A stretch of DNA of 64,000 nt, from positions 4,036,265 through 4,100,264 of the forward strand of contig NZ_KB911581.1 in the NCBI RefSeq assembly GCF_000383595.1. Reading direction: 5' to 3'. The stretch's first letter is position 1; every line of letters begins with the position of its first letter. A model generated the notes under the pieces. The model had not been told where the DNA came from. It did no database searches and worked only from the letters and a program-made list of their open reading frames with translations. Positions 42,618-50,566 of the stretch are shown here, one piece after another. This stretch comes from Streptomyces bottropensis ATCC 25435 (GTDB lineage Bacteria > Actinomycetota > Actinomycetes > Streptomycetales > Streptomycetaceae). Made by a program: the position numbers and the translations under genes.

Positions 42618-44249
42618 TCAGCCTCCCGCCGCATTGGCGTTCTGGGCCGTCCTCCTGGCCCAGGCGATCTCGAGCTTGCCCGTCGGCGTACGGGGCAGCA
42701 CGTCCGTCAGCACGACGGACCGGGGGACCTTGTAACCGGCGAGGCTGCGCCGGACCCAGTCGCGCAGTTCCTCGCCGGTGGCGGTGGCGGCCGGTCCGAC
42801 CGCGACGACAGCGGCCACCCGCTCGCCCCATGTCTCGTCGGGGACACCGACGACGACGCAGTCCGTCACCTCGGGGTGCGTCAGCAGCACGTCCTCCACT
42901 TCCTGGGGGTGGACCTTCTCCCCGCCGGTGTTGATCACACCCGAGCCGCGCCCGAGGAACCTGATCGCGCCGTCGGCCTCGATCTGCGCGAGATCGCCCG
43001 GGACTGCGTACCGCACCCCCTCGATGGTGCGGAACGTCCGGGCGCTCTTCCCGGTGTCCTTGTAGTAGCCGAGCGGCATGTGCCCGCAGTAGGCGAGAAT
43101 CCCGGTCTCACCGCTGCCGGGCTCGACGAAACGGTCGCCCTCGCCGATCACCCTGGTCGCGGGCAGCGGATGGAAACGGGCGGGCAGTTCGCGCACCGAC
43201 GAGGTGACCGCCAGGGCGAAGGGACCGCCCTCGCTGGAGGCGATGGCGTCGAGGACCGTGACGTCGGCGCGTTCGTGCAGCGCCTTCTTCAGCCGGTCGT
43301 CGAGCGCGGTGCCGGAGCTGAGGACCGTGCGCAGGGAACGCAGGTCGTACGGTGTGCCGGTGCCTTCGGCGCGCACCAGTTCGTCGACGAGCGGTCGGCA
43401 GACGGCGTTGCCCGCGACGAGCAGAGTGTCGACCTCACGCTCGGCGAGCGTCTGCCAGACGTGGACCGGATCCAGTCCGCCCTGCCGTGCCATGACCGCC
43501 CGGCCGCCCACCAGCAGGGTGCCCATGGTGTTGAACAGACCGGTGGCGTGCATCAGAGGGACGACCGGCATGGTGGTCGGCGCTCTGCCTTCGCGGCGGG
43601 CGGCGACCGCGATCGACGCTGCCTCCTCAAGCGTCTTCGGCAGTTCGGTGACGCCGGCCCGCCGGAGGATCGGGATGGAGTGGAGCAGGTCGCCGTGCTG
43701 CCACATCACACCCTTCGGTTTGCCCGTGGTGCCGCCGGTGTACATGAAGAGCCGGTCGGAGCCGGGCCGGGGCCGGGGCTCGCGCGGGGCGTGCGTCGCG
43801 AGCAGCTCGTCCCACTCGGGCACCGAAGGCCCGGCCGGGCCTTCGGCGGGCGGATCCCCCGCCCTCACGAGCAGCTTCAGCGTCGGTACGTGCCCGGCGG
43901 CGTGCGCGACCCGGTCCGCCAGGGCGCCACCGAAGACGAGCGCCACCGCGTCCGCGTCCGTGAGCAGCTCGGACAACTCCTCGCCGGTGTAACGGTAGTT
44001 GGCGTTCGCCGGCACGGCGCCCAGCTTGAACGCCGCGAAGACCGTCTCCAGGTACGCGGCGCTGTTGTACAGGTAGCAGGCCACCGTGTCCCCGGCCCGC
44101 ACCCCGGCGTCCTCCAGCGCGGCGGCCAGCCGTGACGCACGATCGTCGAACTCCCGGTAGGTCAGCACGCGACCGGGTTCGGCGATGGCGACGGCATCGG
44201 GCAGCGCGCGGGAGACGGCCTCCCAGATCGTGCCGATGGACACGTCCAT
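42618..44249 (-). CDS. Acyl-CoA synthetase / AMP-dependent ligase
   Basis: A 543-residue ANL-superfamily ligase with P-loop MYTGGTTGKPKGVMW, core motif YCGHMPLGYYKD, hinge motif GDLAQIEADGAIRFLGR and catalytic Lys in PRTPTGKLE. GSGVINTGGEKVHPQEVE is the usual A8 region. The ATG at 44249 has GGAGG upstream. It could activate an aromatic acid (hydroxycinnamate or benzoate) or a fatty acid. It ends facing the GntR gene, 250 bp away, so it is a separate transcript. Confidence 0.9.
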   Translation of the reverse strand: MDVSIGTIWEAVSRALPDAVAIAEPGRVLTYREFDDRASRLAAALEDAGVRAGDTVACYLYNSAAYLETVFAAFKLGAVPANANYRYTGEELSELLTDADAVALVFGGALADRVAHAAGHVPTLKLLVRAGDPPAEGPAGPSVPEWDELLATHAPREPRPRPGSDRLFMYTGGTTGKPKGVMWQHGDLLHSIPILRRAGVTELPKTLEEAASIAVAARREGRAPTTMPVVPLMHATGLFNTMGTLLVGGRAVMARQGGLDPVHVWQTLAEREVDTLLVAGNAVCRPLVDELVRAEGTGTPYDLRSLRTVLSSGTALDDRLKKALHERADVTVLDAIASSEGGPFALAVTSSVRELPARFHPLPATRVIGEGDRFVEPGSGETGILAYCGHMPLGYYKDTGKSARTFRTIEGVRYAVPGDLAQIEADGAIRFLGRGSGVINTGGEKVHPQEVEDVLLTHPEVTDCVVVGVPDETWGERVAAVVAVGPAATATGEELRDWVRRSLAGYKVPRSVVLTDVLPRTPTGKLEIAWARRTAQNANAAGG

Positions 44250-44632
44250 TCCTCGGACCTCCTCGTCCTCGGGGCTCGGACATCAGGCGGTGCGGGCTCG
44301 GACCGACCACGCGGCCGAGCCCGTCCCACGGGCCTCGCCGGATCCTTTCCGGGGGAGAGCGGGATCCGGCGAGGTGAATGCCCAGGCTAGGCGGGTGCCG
44401 TCGGAGGGGGAACGCGATCAATGACTGAACCCCACCAGGCGCTTCGGCAGGCGATGAACAGGTCAAATGACGTAGTACCGGGGTCGGCGCACCGGGCTAC
44501 GATGCTGCCGTCGGAGGGACCCCGACCCCTCCATCAGTCCCTTCCGCCAGTCCGTGCGCCCCGCCCCCCGGTGGGCCCCCGGGGGCCCGCTTTCGTGGGC
44601 TCCGTCGCACGCAGCCGATGAGGAGACAGGCC
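44250..44632. other. Divergent intergenic region with a GC-only palindrome
   Basis: No gene is seen here. GGGCCCCCGGGGGCCC at 44573-44588 is a perfect 16-bp palindrome, flanked by further G/C runs and located about 45 bp before the kinase start. It may be an operator or a structure in the leader of the two-component operon. Confidence 0.5.
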
Positions 44633-46249
44633 ATGTCCGCTGCACGGCTCGTCGAGTGGGGCGATGTCGCCGCCGCGACGGTGGACGGCCTCGCCGTGGT
44701 GGACCGCGCAGGCCGTTTCGTCCAGCTGAACCCCGCGGCGGTCGCGCTGTGCGGAGCGCGCCGGGAGACCGACCTGATCGGTGCCCCCGCTCCGTTCGCC
44801 CTCACCCAGGAGCCCACCGCCTGCCCGGGGCTGCTGGAGGACCAGCCCGACGAGCAGGTGGTCCACTGGGTGACCGGCTCCGGCGCGCGCCGCGAGTTCG
44901 CCTACCGGGCCCGCAACCTGCCGGCCGACCCGAGCCTGAAGGTCGTGTCCTTCCGCGACGTGACGGACGAGGGGCACCGCTACCGCAGGGTCGCCGCCAT
45001 CGCCCGGACCTCCGTCTCCCTGGCCTCCGAGGGATCACTCGGCTCGACCCTCGACGCCGTCGCCCGGCAGATCGTCCGGACCGACGGACTGGCCGGGGTG
45101 CAGATCCTGATCCTGGACAGCACGGGCCGGGAACTGCGGCTGATGGGCTCCGCCGGGCTGCGGCGCTCGGACACGTTCCTCGACCGTCTGCTGGAGTGCC
45201 GCGACCGGGGCGCCCGGCTGGTCATGCTCGACACCCTGAAGGAACGCGAACCGATCGTCGTCCCCCACCGATGGGCGGAGATCCGCTCGGACCCGGCCTG
45301 GGGACCGCTGCACGACTACCTCGGCGAACTGGCCTGGGACTCCTTCGTCAGCGTGCCGCTGATCGTGCGCGGCCGGGCCGAAGGCGTGCTGAACGCCTAC
45401 TTCGCGCCGGGCCAGGAGGTCGGCACACGCACGCTGGAGTTCCTCGCCGCCATGGCCGAACAGGCCGCCCTCGCCGTCGACCACGCCACGCTGTTGCAGC
45501 GCGAGCGCGACGGAGCCCGGCAGGACGAACGCCAGCGCCTGGCCCGTGATCTGCACGACTCGATCGTCCAGCAGGTGTTCTCGATCGGCATGCAGGCCAA
45601 CGCGGTGGGAGTGCTCGGGACGCGCGGCGCACCGGTGCCCGCCGAGGCCGTCCGGCACTTCGCGGACGAGATCGGAACGCTCTCGCGGACCGTGCTCGCC
45701 GACCTGAGGGCGATGGTGCACGAACTGCGCCCGTCCTCCACCGCCGACCTCGGCCTGGAGGAGACGGTGCACACACTCGTCAGGAGCACCGAGAACCGGA
45801 CCGGTCTGGACTTCCGGCTCCGGTTCGGGCGAGGACTGGACTCGATCGACCCCGAACTCGCCGAGGACGCCTACCGGATCGTCGCGGAGGCCATCCACAA
45901 CGTGGTCAAACACGCGGAGGCCACCCTTGCCACCGTCCGCATCGGCGTCCACGGCCACACCCTGACCGCGAGCGTCTCCGACAACGGCCGCGGACTGCGG
46001 GACGCGAGCGGGCGCCCGGTTCCTCCCGAAGGCGACCGGAGTGTCGGTACGGGGGGAGACGGGGAGGGCTACGGACTGACGACCATGCGGGAAAGGGCGG
46101 AACGATGGGGCGGCACCATGAGAATAGGATCGCGCGCTCAGCGGGGTACGACCGTGCGCGTGGTCGTACCCCTGCCCGTACAGGTGCCGGACCCGTCCCC
46201 CGAGGACCCGGACACCTCCGCGAACACCCCGCTGACGGTGAGGCTCTGA
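44633..46249 (+). CDS. PAS-GAF sensor histidine kinase (NarL type)
   Basis: A 538-residue soluble kinase. A PAS-like region (about residues 10-120) is followed by a GAF domain (about 130-285, ILDSTGRELRLMGSAGLRRS, VPLIVRGRAEGVLNAYF). The HisKA_3 phospho-acceptor is in ERQRLARDLHDSIVQQVFSI. The HATPase domain has IVAEAIHNVVKHAEAT, VSDNGRGLRD and GYGLTTMRERAERWGG. The ATG at 44633 has AGGAGACAGG upstream. The response-regulator gene overlaps its stop. No membrane helices are present, so it senses an internal signal. Confidence 0.93.
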   Translation: MSAARLVEWGDVAAATVDGLAVVDRAGRFVQLNPAAVALCGARRETDLIGAPAPFALTQEPTACPGLLEDQPDEQVVHWVTGSGARREFAYRARNLPADPSLKVVSFRDVTDEGHRYRRVAAIARTSVSLASEGSLGSTLDAVARQIVRTDGLAGVQILILDSTGRELRLMGSAGLRRSDTFLDRLLECRDRGARLVMLDTLKEREPIVVPHRWAEIRSDPAWGPLHDYLGELAWDSFVSVPLIVRGRAEGVLNAYFAPGQEVGTRTLEFLAAMAEQAALAVDHATLLQRERDGARQDERQRLARDLHDSIVQQVFSIGMQANAVGVLGTRGAPVPAEAVRHFADEIGTLSRTVLADLRAMVHELRPSSTADLGLEETVHTLVRSTENRTGLDFRLRFGRGLDSIDPELAEDAYRIVAEAIHNVVKHAEATLATVRIGVHGHTLTASVSDNGRGLRDASGRPVPPEGDRSVGTGGDGEGYGLTTMRERAERWGGTMRIGSRAQRGTTVRVVVPLPVQVPDPSPEDPDTSANTPLTVRL

Positions 46250-46917
46250 GCGGCGGGGAGCCCCGGCCGATCCGGGTGCTGATCGTGGACGACCACGCCG
46301 TCGTACGCCGTGGCATCCGCGCCTACCTGGAAGTCATGGACGACATGGAGGCCGCCGCGGAAGCGGCCGACGGGCAGGAGGCGCTCGCCCGGCTGGACGC
46401 GATGGCCGCCCACGGCGAGCTGCCGGACGTGGTGCTGATCGACCTGCTCATGCCCAGGATGGACGGCTCCACCGCGATCGGGCTGATCAGGGAACACCAC
46501 CCCGGTGTACGGGTCGTGGTGCTCACCAGTTTCGGCGAGATGGAACGCGTCCACGCCGCCCTCGCCCAGGGGGCCGCGGGTTATCTGCTCAAGGACGCCG
46601 AGGCCGGCGAGGTGGTCTCCGCGATCCGCGCGGCGGCACGGGGCGAGGTCTTCCTCGACCCCGCGGTGGCCCGGGGGCTCACCCAGGAGATCGTGGCGCC
46701 GCCGACCGGGCTCGGCGCGCTCACCGGCCGCGAGCGTGATGTCCTCGTCCTCGTCGCCGAGGGACGGTCCAACCAGCAGATCGCCGACGAACTGGTGATC
46801 AGCGAGCGTACGGCCCGCACGCACGTGAGCAATGTGCTGCGCAAGCTCCGCCTCACGTCACGGACCCAGGCGGCGCTGTTCGCCGTACGACAGGGACTCG
46901 TACCGCCACGCGGCTGA
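46246..46917 (+). CDS. LuxR/NarL-family response regulator
   Basis: The receiver domain has VLIVDDHAVVRRGIRAYL and phospho-Asp in VVLIDLLMPRMDGST; the C-terminal LuxR HTH is LTGRERDVLVLVAEGRSNQQ and ISERTARTHVSNVLRKL. The start is unclear. A GTG at 46276 begins exactly at VLIVDDH, and a CTG at 46246 overlapping the kinase TGA (with GAG-rich sequence before it) would add LSGGEPRPIR, a more normal N-terminus. The frame is open into the kinase gene. It is the partner of the PAS-GAF kinase. Confidence 0.9.
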   Translation: MSGGEPRPIRVLIVDDHAVVRRGIRAYLEVMDDMEAAAEAADGQEALARLDAMAAHGELPDVVLIDLLMPRMDGSTAIGLIREHHPGVRVVVLTSFGEMERVHAALAQGAAGYLLKDAEAGEVVSAIRAAARGEVFLDPAVARGLTQEIVAPPTGLGALTGRERDVLVLVAEGRSNQQIADELVISERTARTHVSNVLRKLRLTSRTQAALFAVRQGLVPPRG

Positions 46918-47899
46918 GGTCCGCCGCACGGCGCGGATCGCCCACGTCGCGGGTGACCACCGGGACGAGTGACGCCTCCGCCCGCGACACATGTCCCGAA
47001 CCCGGCAGGACACAGGACGGCCGTCGAAACAGTCGTCGGGCAGATCCCTCGGCGCCCCGAGCGTACCTACGCAGATGCCAGTCGCGCCGAGCATGTGCCC
47101 GGCGTCCACGGCTCCTTCGGGGTGCTGGCCGGGAAGGTCGATGTGACACATGGTCAGGGGGCAGGAGGGGGCGCCACGTACGGAACTCGTCGTCGTTCGT
47201 GGCCTGGCCGTGTGGGGCCGGCCGGTGTGGTTGCAGGCGTCCGCGTGGGGCTCGTCGAGCACGGCCGCCCGGCTTCTGGTGGTTCCTGGCGGTGTTCTCG
47301 TGGCCGTTCGCGTTCAGCGGGCCGTAGCGGAGCAGGGGGAGAGCACGTCTTGGGAAAGCGGGTGGTCATGGCCGGGCGTGGCTCCGCGCGGTGCTCGGGT
47401 CGGCCCTGGCGCCGTCGGTGAGTACTCCAAGCCGTCGTTGTCGATGCTCTCAGAGGCGAGTGTTCACGCGCCCGACGGCCGGAAGTGCCGCCCGAACAGA
47501 TCCCGCTGACGGCAAGGCGGTGAACTGTCAGCCGCGCGATTTCCGTGAGCCACCGAGGTCGCGAGTGACCTGCATCACATCATCCCATTGGTTACGTTGA
47601 GGTGACCGGTTACCGATGGTGAGTATGGGGATCGCAGCAGGAGAACTCGCCGAAGAGGGGGTCGACCAGCCACTCCGACAGCCGTCGACCTGCTGCACAT
47701 CGAGGCGCGCCTCGCAGGGTCCCGTTGCTTCTCGGCGGGCCGGCAGTGCGAGGGCGATCCGGGGCAGTGCCTGGGGCCGGTCTGCCAAGACCGCCCACGC
47801 GCTGGCGATCCATCACGGGTCGCGCTCGTCGCGCCTCGCATCCAATCTGTAACAGTAAGTCGTCACGCCTCCATGGCGGAGGGCGTAAGGAGTGTTGTC
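46918..47899. other. 980-bp stretch without a convincing gene
   Basis: Several overlapping frames exist on both strands, but none has a ribosome site together with a recognisable protein. The stretch has lower coding regularity than its surroundings and may be decayed sequence. AT-richer bases around 47575-47640 (GGTTACGTTGAGGTGACC and neighbours) could hold a promoter for the NTF2-like gene region. Confidence 0.45.
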
Positions 47900-48295
47900 A
47901 TGACCAGCAACAACGTCGACATCGCGCGTGAGTACTTCCAGGCCGTGCAGAAGGGAGACCTGCCCAAGGTGGGGGAGCTTCTGGCCGAGGAGATCATCTG
48001 GCATCAGCCGGGCGCCAACCGGTTCTCCGGTGAGCGCAAGGGGCGCGACGACGTCTTCGCGATGCTCGGCGGGATGATGGAGGCAAGTCAGGGCTCCTTC
48101 GCCATCGACACGATCCACGCCCTCATGGGCAACGGCGACATGGTCGCCGCCTCGATCCACTTCGCCGGGCGGCGCGAGGGCGCGTCCATGAGCATGGACG
48201 GCGTGGATGTCCTGCGCCTCAAGGACGGCAAGATCGTCGAGATGTGGCTGTTCTCCGGCGACCAGGCGGCCGAGGACGCCTTCTGGGGCCAGTAG
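47900..48295 (+). CDS. NTF2-like / SnoaL-like small protein
   Basis: A 131-residue cone-shaped fold protein: REYFQAVQKGDLPKVGELLAEEIIWHQPG, GRDDVFAMLGGMMEAS, VLRLKDGKIVEMWLFSGDQ in separate segments are typical of nuclear-transport-factor-2-like stress or polyketide-cyclase-like proteins. The ATG at 47900 has AAGGAG upstream. No operon partner is evident. The function could be a small-molecule isomerase or a ligand binder. Confidence 0.88.
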   Translation: MTSNNVDIAREYFQAVQKGDLPKVGELLAEEIIWHQPGANRFSGERKGRDDVFAMLGGMMEASQGSFAIDTIHALMGNGDMVAASIHFAGRREGASMSMDGVDVLRLKDGKIVEMWLFSGDQAAEDAFWGQ

Positions 48296-48368
48296 GCCGC
48301 CCACGCCCTTCCCGGGCGAAAGTCGTGCGGCGGACTCCGGGTGCGCGGGCCGTGGCGGTCGTCTCGGC

Positions 48369-48444
48369 GCTGACGGCTTCGCTGCCGACTCGGGCTGACG
48401 GCTTCGCTGCCGTCTCGGCGCTGACGGATTCGCTGCCGACGATC
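48369..48444. repeat. Three tandem 25-bp copies between NTF2 and HxlR genes
   Basis: GCTGACGGCTTCGCTGCCG begins units at 48369, 48394 and 48420, the third with one change (GGATTCG). The units carry CTGACGG/TTCG parts that can fold into short hairpins. The region separates two genes that end toward each other. Confidence 0.8.
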
Positions 48445-48562
48445 AGGATCCGTCCTGCTTGAACAGGTCGACGGGCTACGGGATGAACGCGCCGGGGATG
48501 CTGTCGCCCTGGGTGATGCCGCGCAGGCTGCACCCGAACACTTCGCTACCTTTGCCGACCGG

Positions 48563-48955
48563 TCACGGTCGCCGGCGGGCGTCGTAGCTCTCGCGTGCCG
48601 CGAGTACCTCGGTGAAGTGTTCCTGGGCCCAGAGGGCCAGTGCCTGAAGCGGGGCGTGCAGAGTGCGCCCCAGCGCGGTCAACTCGTACTCGACCCGCGG
48701 CGGGACCTCGCCGTACACGTGCCGGGTGACGAGTCCGTCGCGTTCCAGATCCCGGAGGGTCTCGGTGAGGACCTTGGCGCTGATGCCGTCGACGCCGGTG
48801 CGCAGGTCGCGGAAGCGCATGGGGCCGCCGACGCTGAGCGCGATGACCACCATGGCCGTCCACTTGTTGGCAATGCGTGCCAGGGAGGTACGGGACGGGC
48901 AGGTCGCCGTCATGACATCGAAGGCCGGGAACTGTGGCACGTCACACGCCCTCAT
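48563..48955 (-). CDS. HxlR-family transcriptional regulator
   Basis: A 130-residue winged-helix regulator: TSLARIANKWTAMVVIALSV, MRFRDLRTGVDGISAKVLTETLRDL and VPPRVEYELTALGRTL are the HxlR pattern (SKWTLLIL-like, MTQRLREL-like, VPVRVEYSLT-like). The ATG at 48955 lacks a ribosome site; a GTG 15 bases later follows GAGGG, and an internal ATG at 48913 is also possible. No adjacent target gene is intact: the next sequence holds a pseudogene. Confidence 0.85.
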   Translation of the reverse strand: MRACDVPQFPAFDVMTATCPSRTSLARIANKWTAMVVIALSVGGPMRFRDLRTGVDGISAKVLTETLRDLERDGLVTRHVYGEVPPRVEYELTALGRTLHAPLQALALWAQEHFTEVLAARESYDARRRP

Positions 48956-49073
48956 TGGTTGTGCCGAGGCGAGTATTACCGGTGGGAAGTGTAAGGGGTC
49001 GCCGGGCAGCCCGCGCACCAGCGGCATCGTCCGGCACCAGCCCGGGGTGCGCTCGCGAGCGTACTGTCCGGAG

Positions 49074-49088
49074 CTCGTTCCGAACGAG
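49074..49088. promoter_or_regulatory. Perfect 15-bp dyad upstream of the HxlR gene
   Basis: CTCGTTCCGAACGAG is a 7+1+7 inverted repeat about 120 bp upstream of the HxlR start. It may be an operator of that regulator. Confidence 0.35.
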
Positions 49089-49239
49089 GGGGTCCGCGAC
49101 ACAGTTGATCAGCTGCGGCGAACGATGCCGGCCGCGCTCTGGAACGGACTTCGCGCCGAGCGGCTCCTGCCCTCGCACGTCCCCGTCACTGCCGCCCAGA
49201 GCGGTCGAAGAAGCCGAACGACCGAGGGAGGAGTCGTGG

Positions 49240-50000
49240 GGGTGACCGCCGTGGGTCGGGAACTCGCCCGGCTGCGCCGCGGCTTCACTCTCGCGGACCT
49301 GGAACCGGAAGCCCGGGCCGCGGGCGTCACCGCGACGGTCCTGGTCAGGGCGATCGATGTACCGGAGGAAACGCCCGAGTTCCTGACTTTGGCCCGGGAC
49401 AGCGCCCTGGTGGCCGGTGTCGTGGGCTGGACCGACCTGGCCTCCCCGGATGTCGCCCGCGCGCTCGCGGCACTGCGGGAGGGGCCGGGCCGCGAGTACC
49501 TGGTAGGCATCCGCCACCAGGTGCGGGGCGAATGCGATCCGCGCCGGCTGGTGCGGCCGGACACGCTGCGTGAGCTCGCCGCAGTGGCCGCGGCAGGGCT
49601 CGCGTACGACATGGTCCTCAAAGCGCGCAGGCCTTGCGGTCCCCAAGGCGATGGCCCCCGGGCCCGGAGGCGACGGCCCTACGGACCCGAAAAGGACGGG
49701 GCGCAGCGCCTGCTTCTCAGGGGCGCGGGGAACTGCGCGCGACCGGCCCCCACCGGAGTCAGGCCCCATCGGCTCGCGGCCGCCCAGGAGGCCGCCCAAC
49801 TGCTTCCCGGCCTCACCTTCGTACTCGATCACCTGGGCAAGCCCTCATCGCCTCGGGCGAGCTTCGGCCATGGGCGGACGCCGCGCGCCTGTCGGCCTCG
49901 CCGCCCAACACCGTCCGCGAGCTCTCCGGCATGGTGACCGAAGCCGACCCGGACCGCGGCTGCAAGGGGCGGCGTCTGATCGGGTCGACTGCGTGTGCCG
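49240..50000 (+). pseudogene. Degraded amidohydrolase (amidohydrolase_2 family)
   Basis: The frame from about 49240 reads RELARLRRGFTLADLEPEAR, VGWTDLASPDVARALAAL, GIRHQVRGECDP and GLAYDMVLK, a clear amidohydrolase of the fuconolactonase/TIM-barrel type. The N-terminal HxH metal motif is missing. From about 49630 to 49760 a GC-rich insertion interrupts the gene. After it TFVLDHLGKP appears, but the matching continuation IASGELRPWADAARL and TVRELSGMVTEADPD is in a different frame, so a frameshift lies near 49845. The C-terminal part is missing. The gene cannot make a functional enzyme. Confidence 0.8.
49713..49753. repeat. Streptomyces-type dispersed GC-rich element inside the pseudogene
   Basis: The core GGGGCGCGGGGAACTGCGCG, with CTTCTC before it and CGACCGG after it, matches a short dispersed repeat that is common between genes in Streptomyces genomes. 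Here it lies within the interrupted amidohydrolase, suggesting it is part of the insertion that broke the gene. Confidence 0.6.
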
Positions 50001-50046
50001 TACCTCATGGCGCTGGTCGCAGTGACCGTCCTTTGGTGTCCAGGCC

Positions 50047-50190
50047 CGTCCAGGACGAGCAGGCCCGGCATAACGACGAGTGGACCGAGGCCCGCTGCGA
50101 CATGCGACGCGACCCGCTGACCGAGGCTCGCCTCCACCCGAGCGACGGAGAAGCCGTCGAGACCGGCCTGCCCACCCGAACTCACTGCAC
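50047..50190 (+). pseudogene. Possible C-terminal fragment of an IS256-type transposase
   Basis: The frame reads QARHNDEWTEARCDMRRDPL and TEARLHPSDGEAVETGLP, similar in pattern to the conserved end of IS256-family transposases (QHDEWAEGRRY..., then a short variable tail). It is followed at about 50210 by GTGAATACACC, resembling the transposon end. The rest of the element is absent. The gap from 50191 to 50566 shows no other gene. Confidence 0.4.
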
Positions 50191-50566
50191 GGCGAGACGA
50201 GATCACCAAGTGGCCGTGAATACACCCTCCAGCGGACGTGACCGTGTCCGGGGTGCTCGCGCACTGGCCGGCCGTGTCGCTGAGCTCCGTAACCAGCCCA
50301 AAAACCTGACTGGTTCGGAGGGAGGTGTGGACATGCCGGGCTGATGTCTCCTAGCCTTGCTGACGGACCATCACGGTCGTCGATGTGACCCGACAGCGCG
50401 GTAGCCATCGACCTCTCCTGTATCCGAGCCGTTGCCCCCGCTCGGCGTAGTGGCCTGCTGAAGCACACCCAGCGGGCTGAAGCGGCGACATTCCGCTACG
50501 GCATCGGCGCGGCAGCGCGCGCCCCAGGCCTGGCAGCCACCTGTTCAGGAAGGGGATTGCATTGTC

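Noticed and set aside
47150..47509. 119-codon frame in the 980-bp gap
   Set aside because: No recognisable domain, no ribosome site and overlapping alternatives on both strands.
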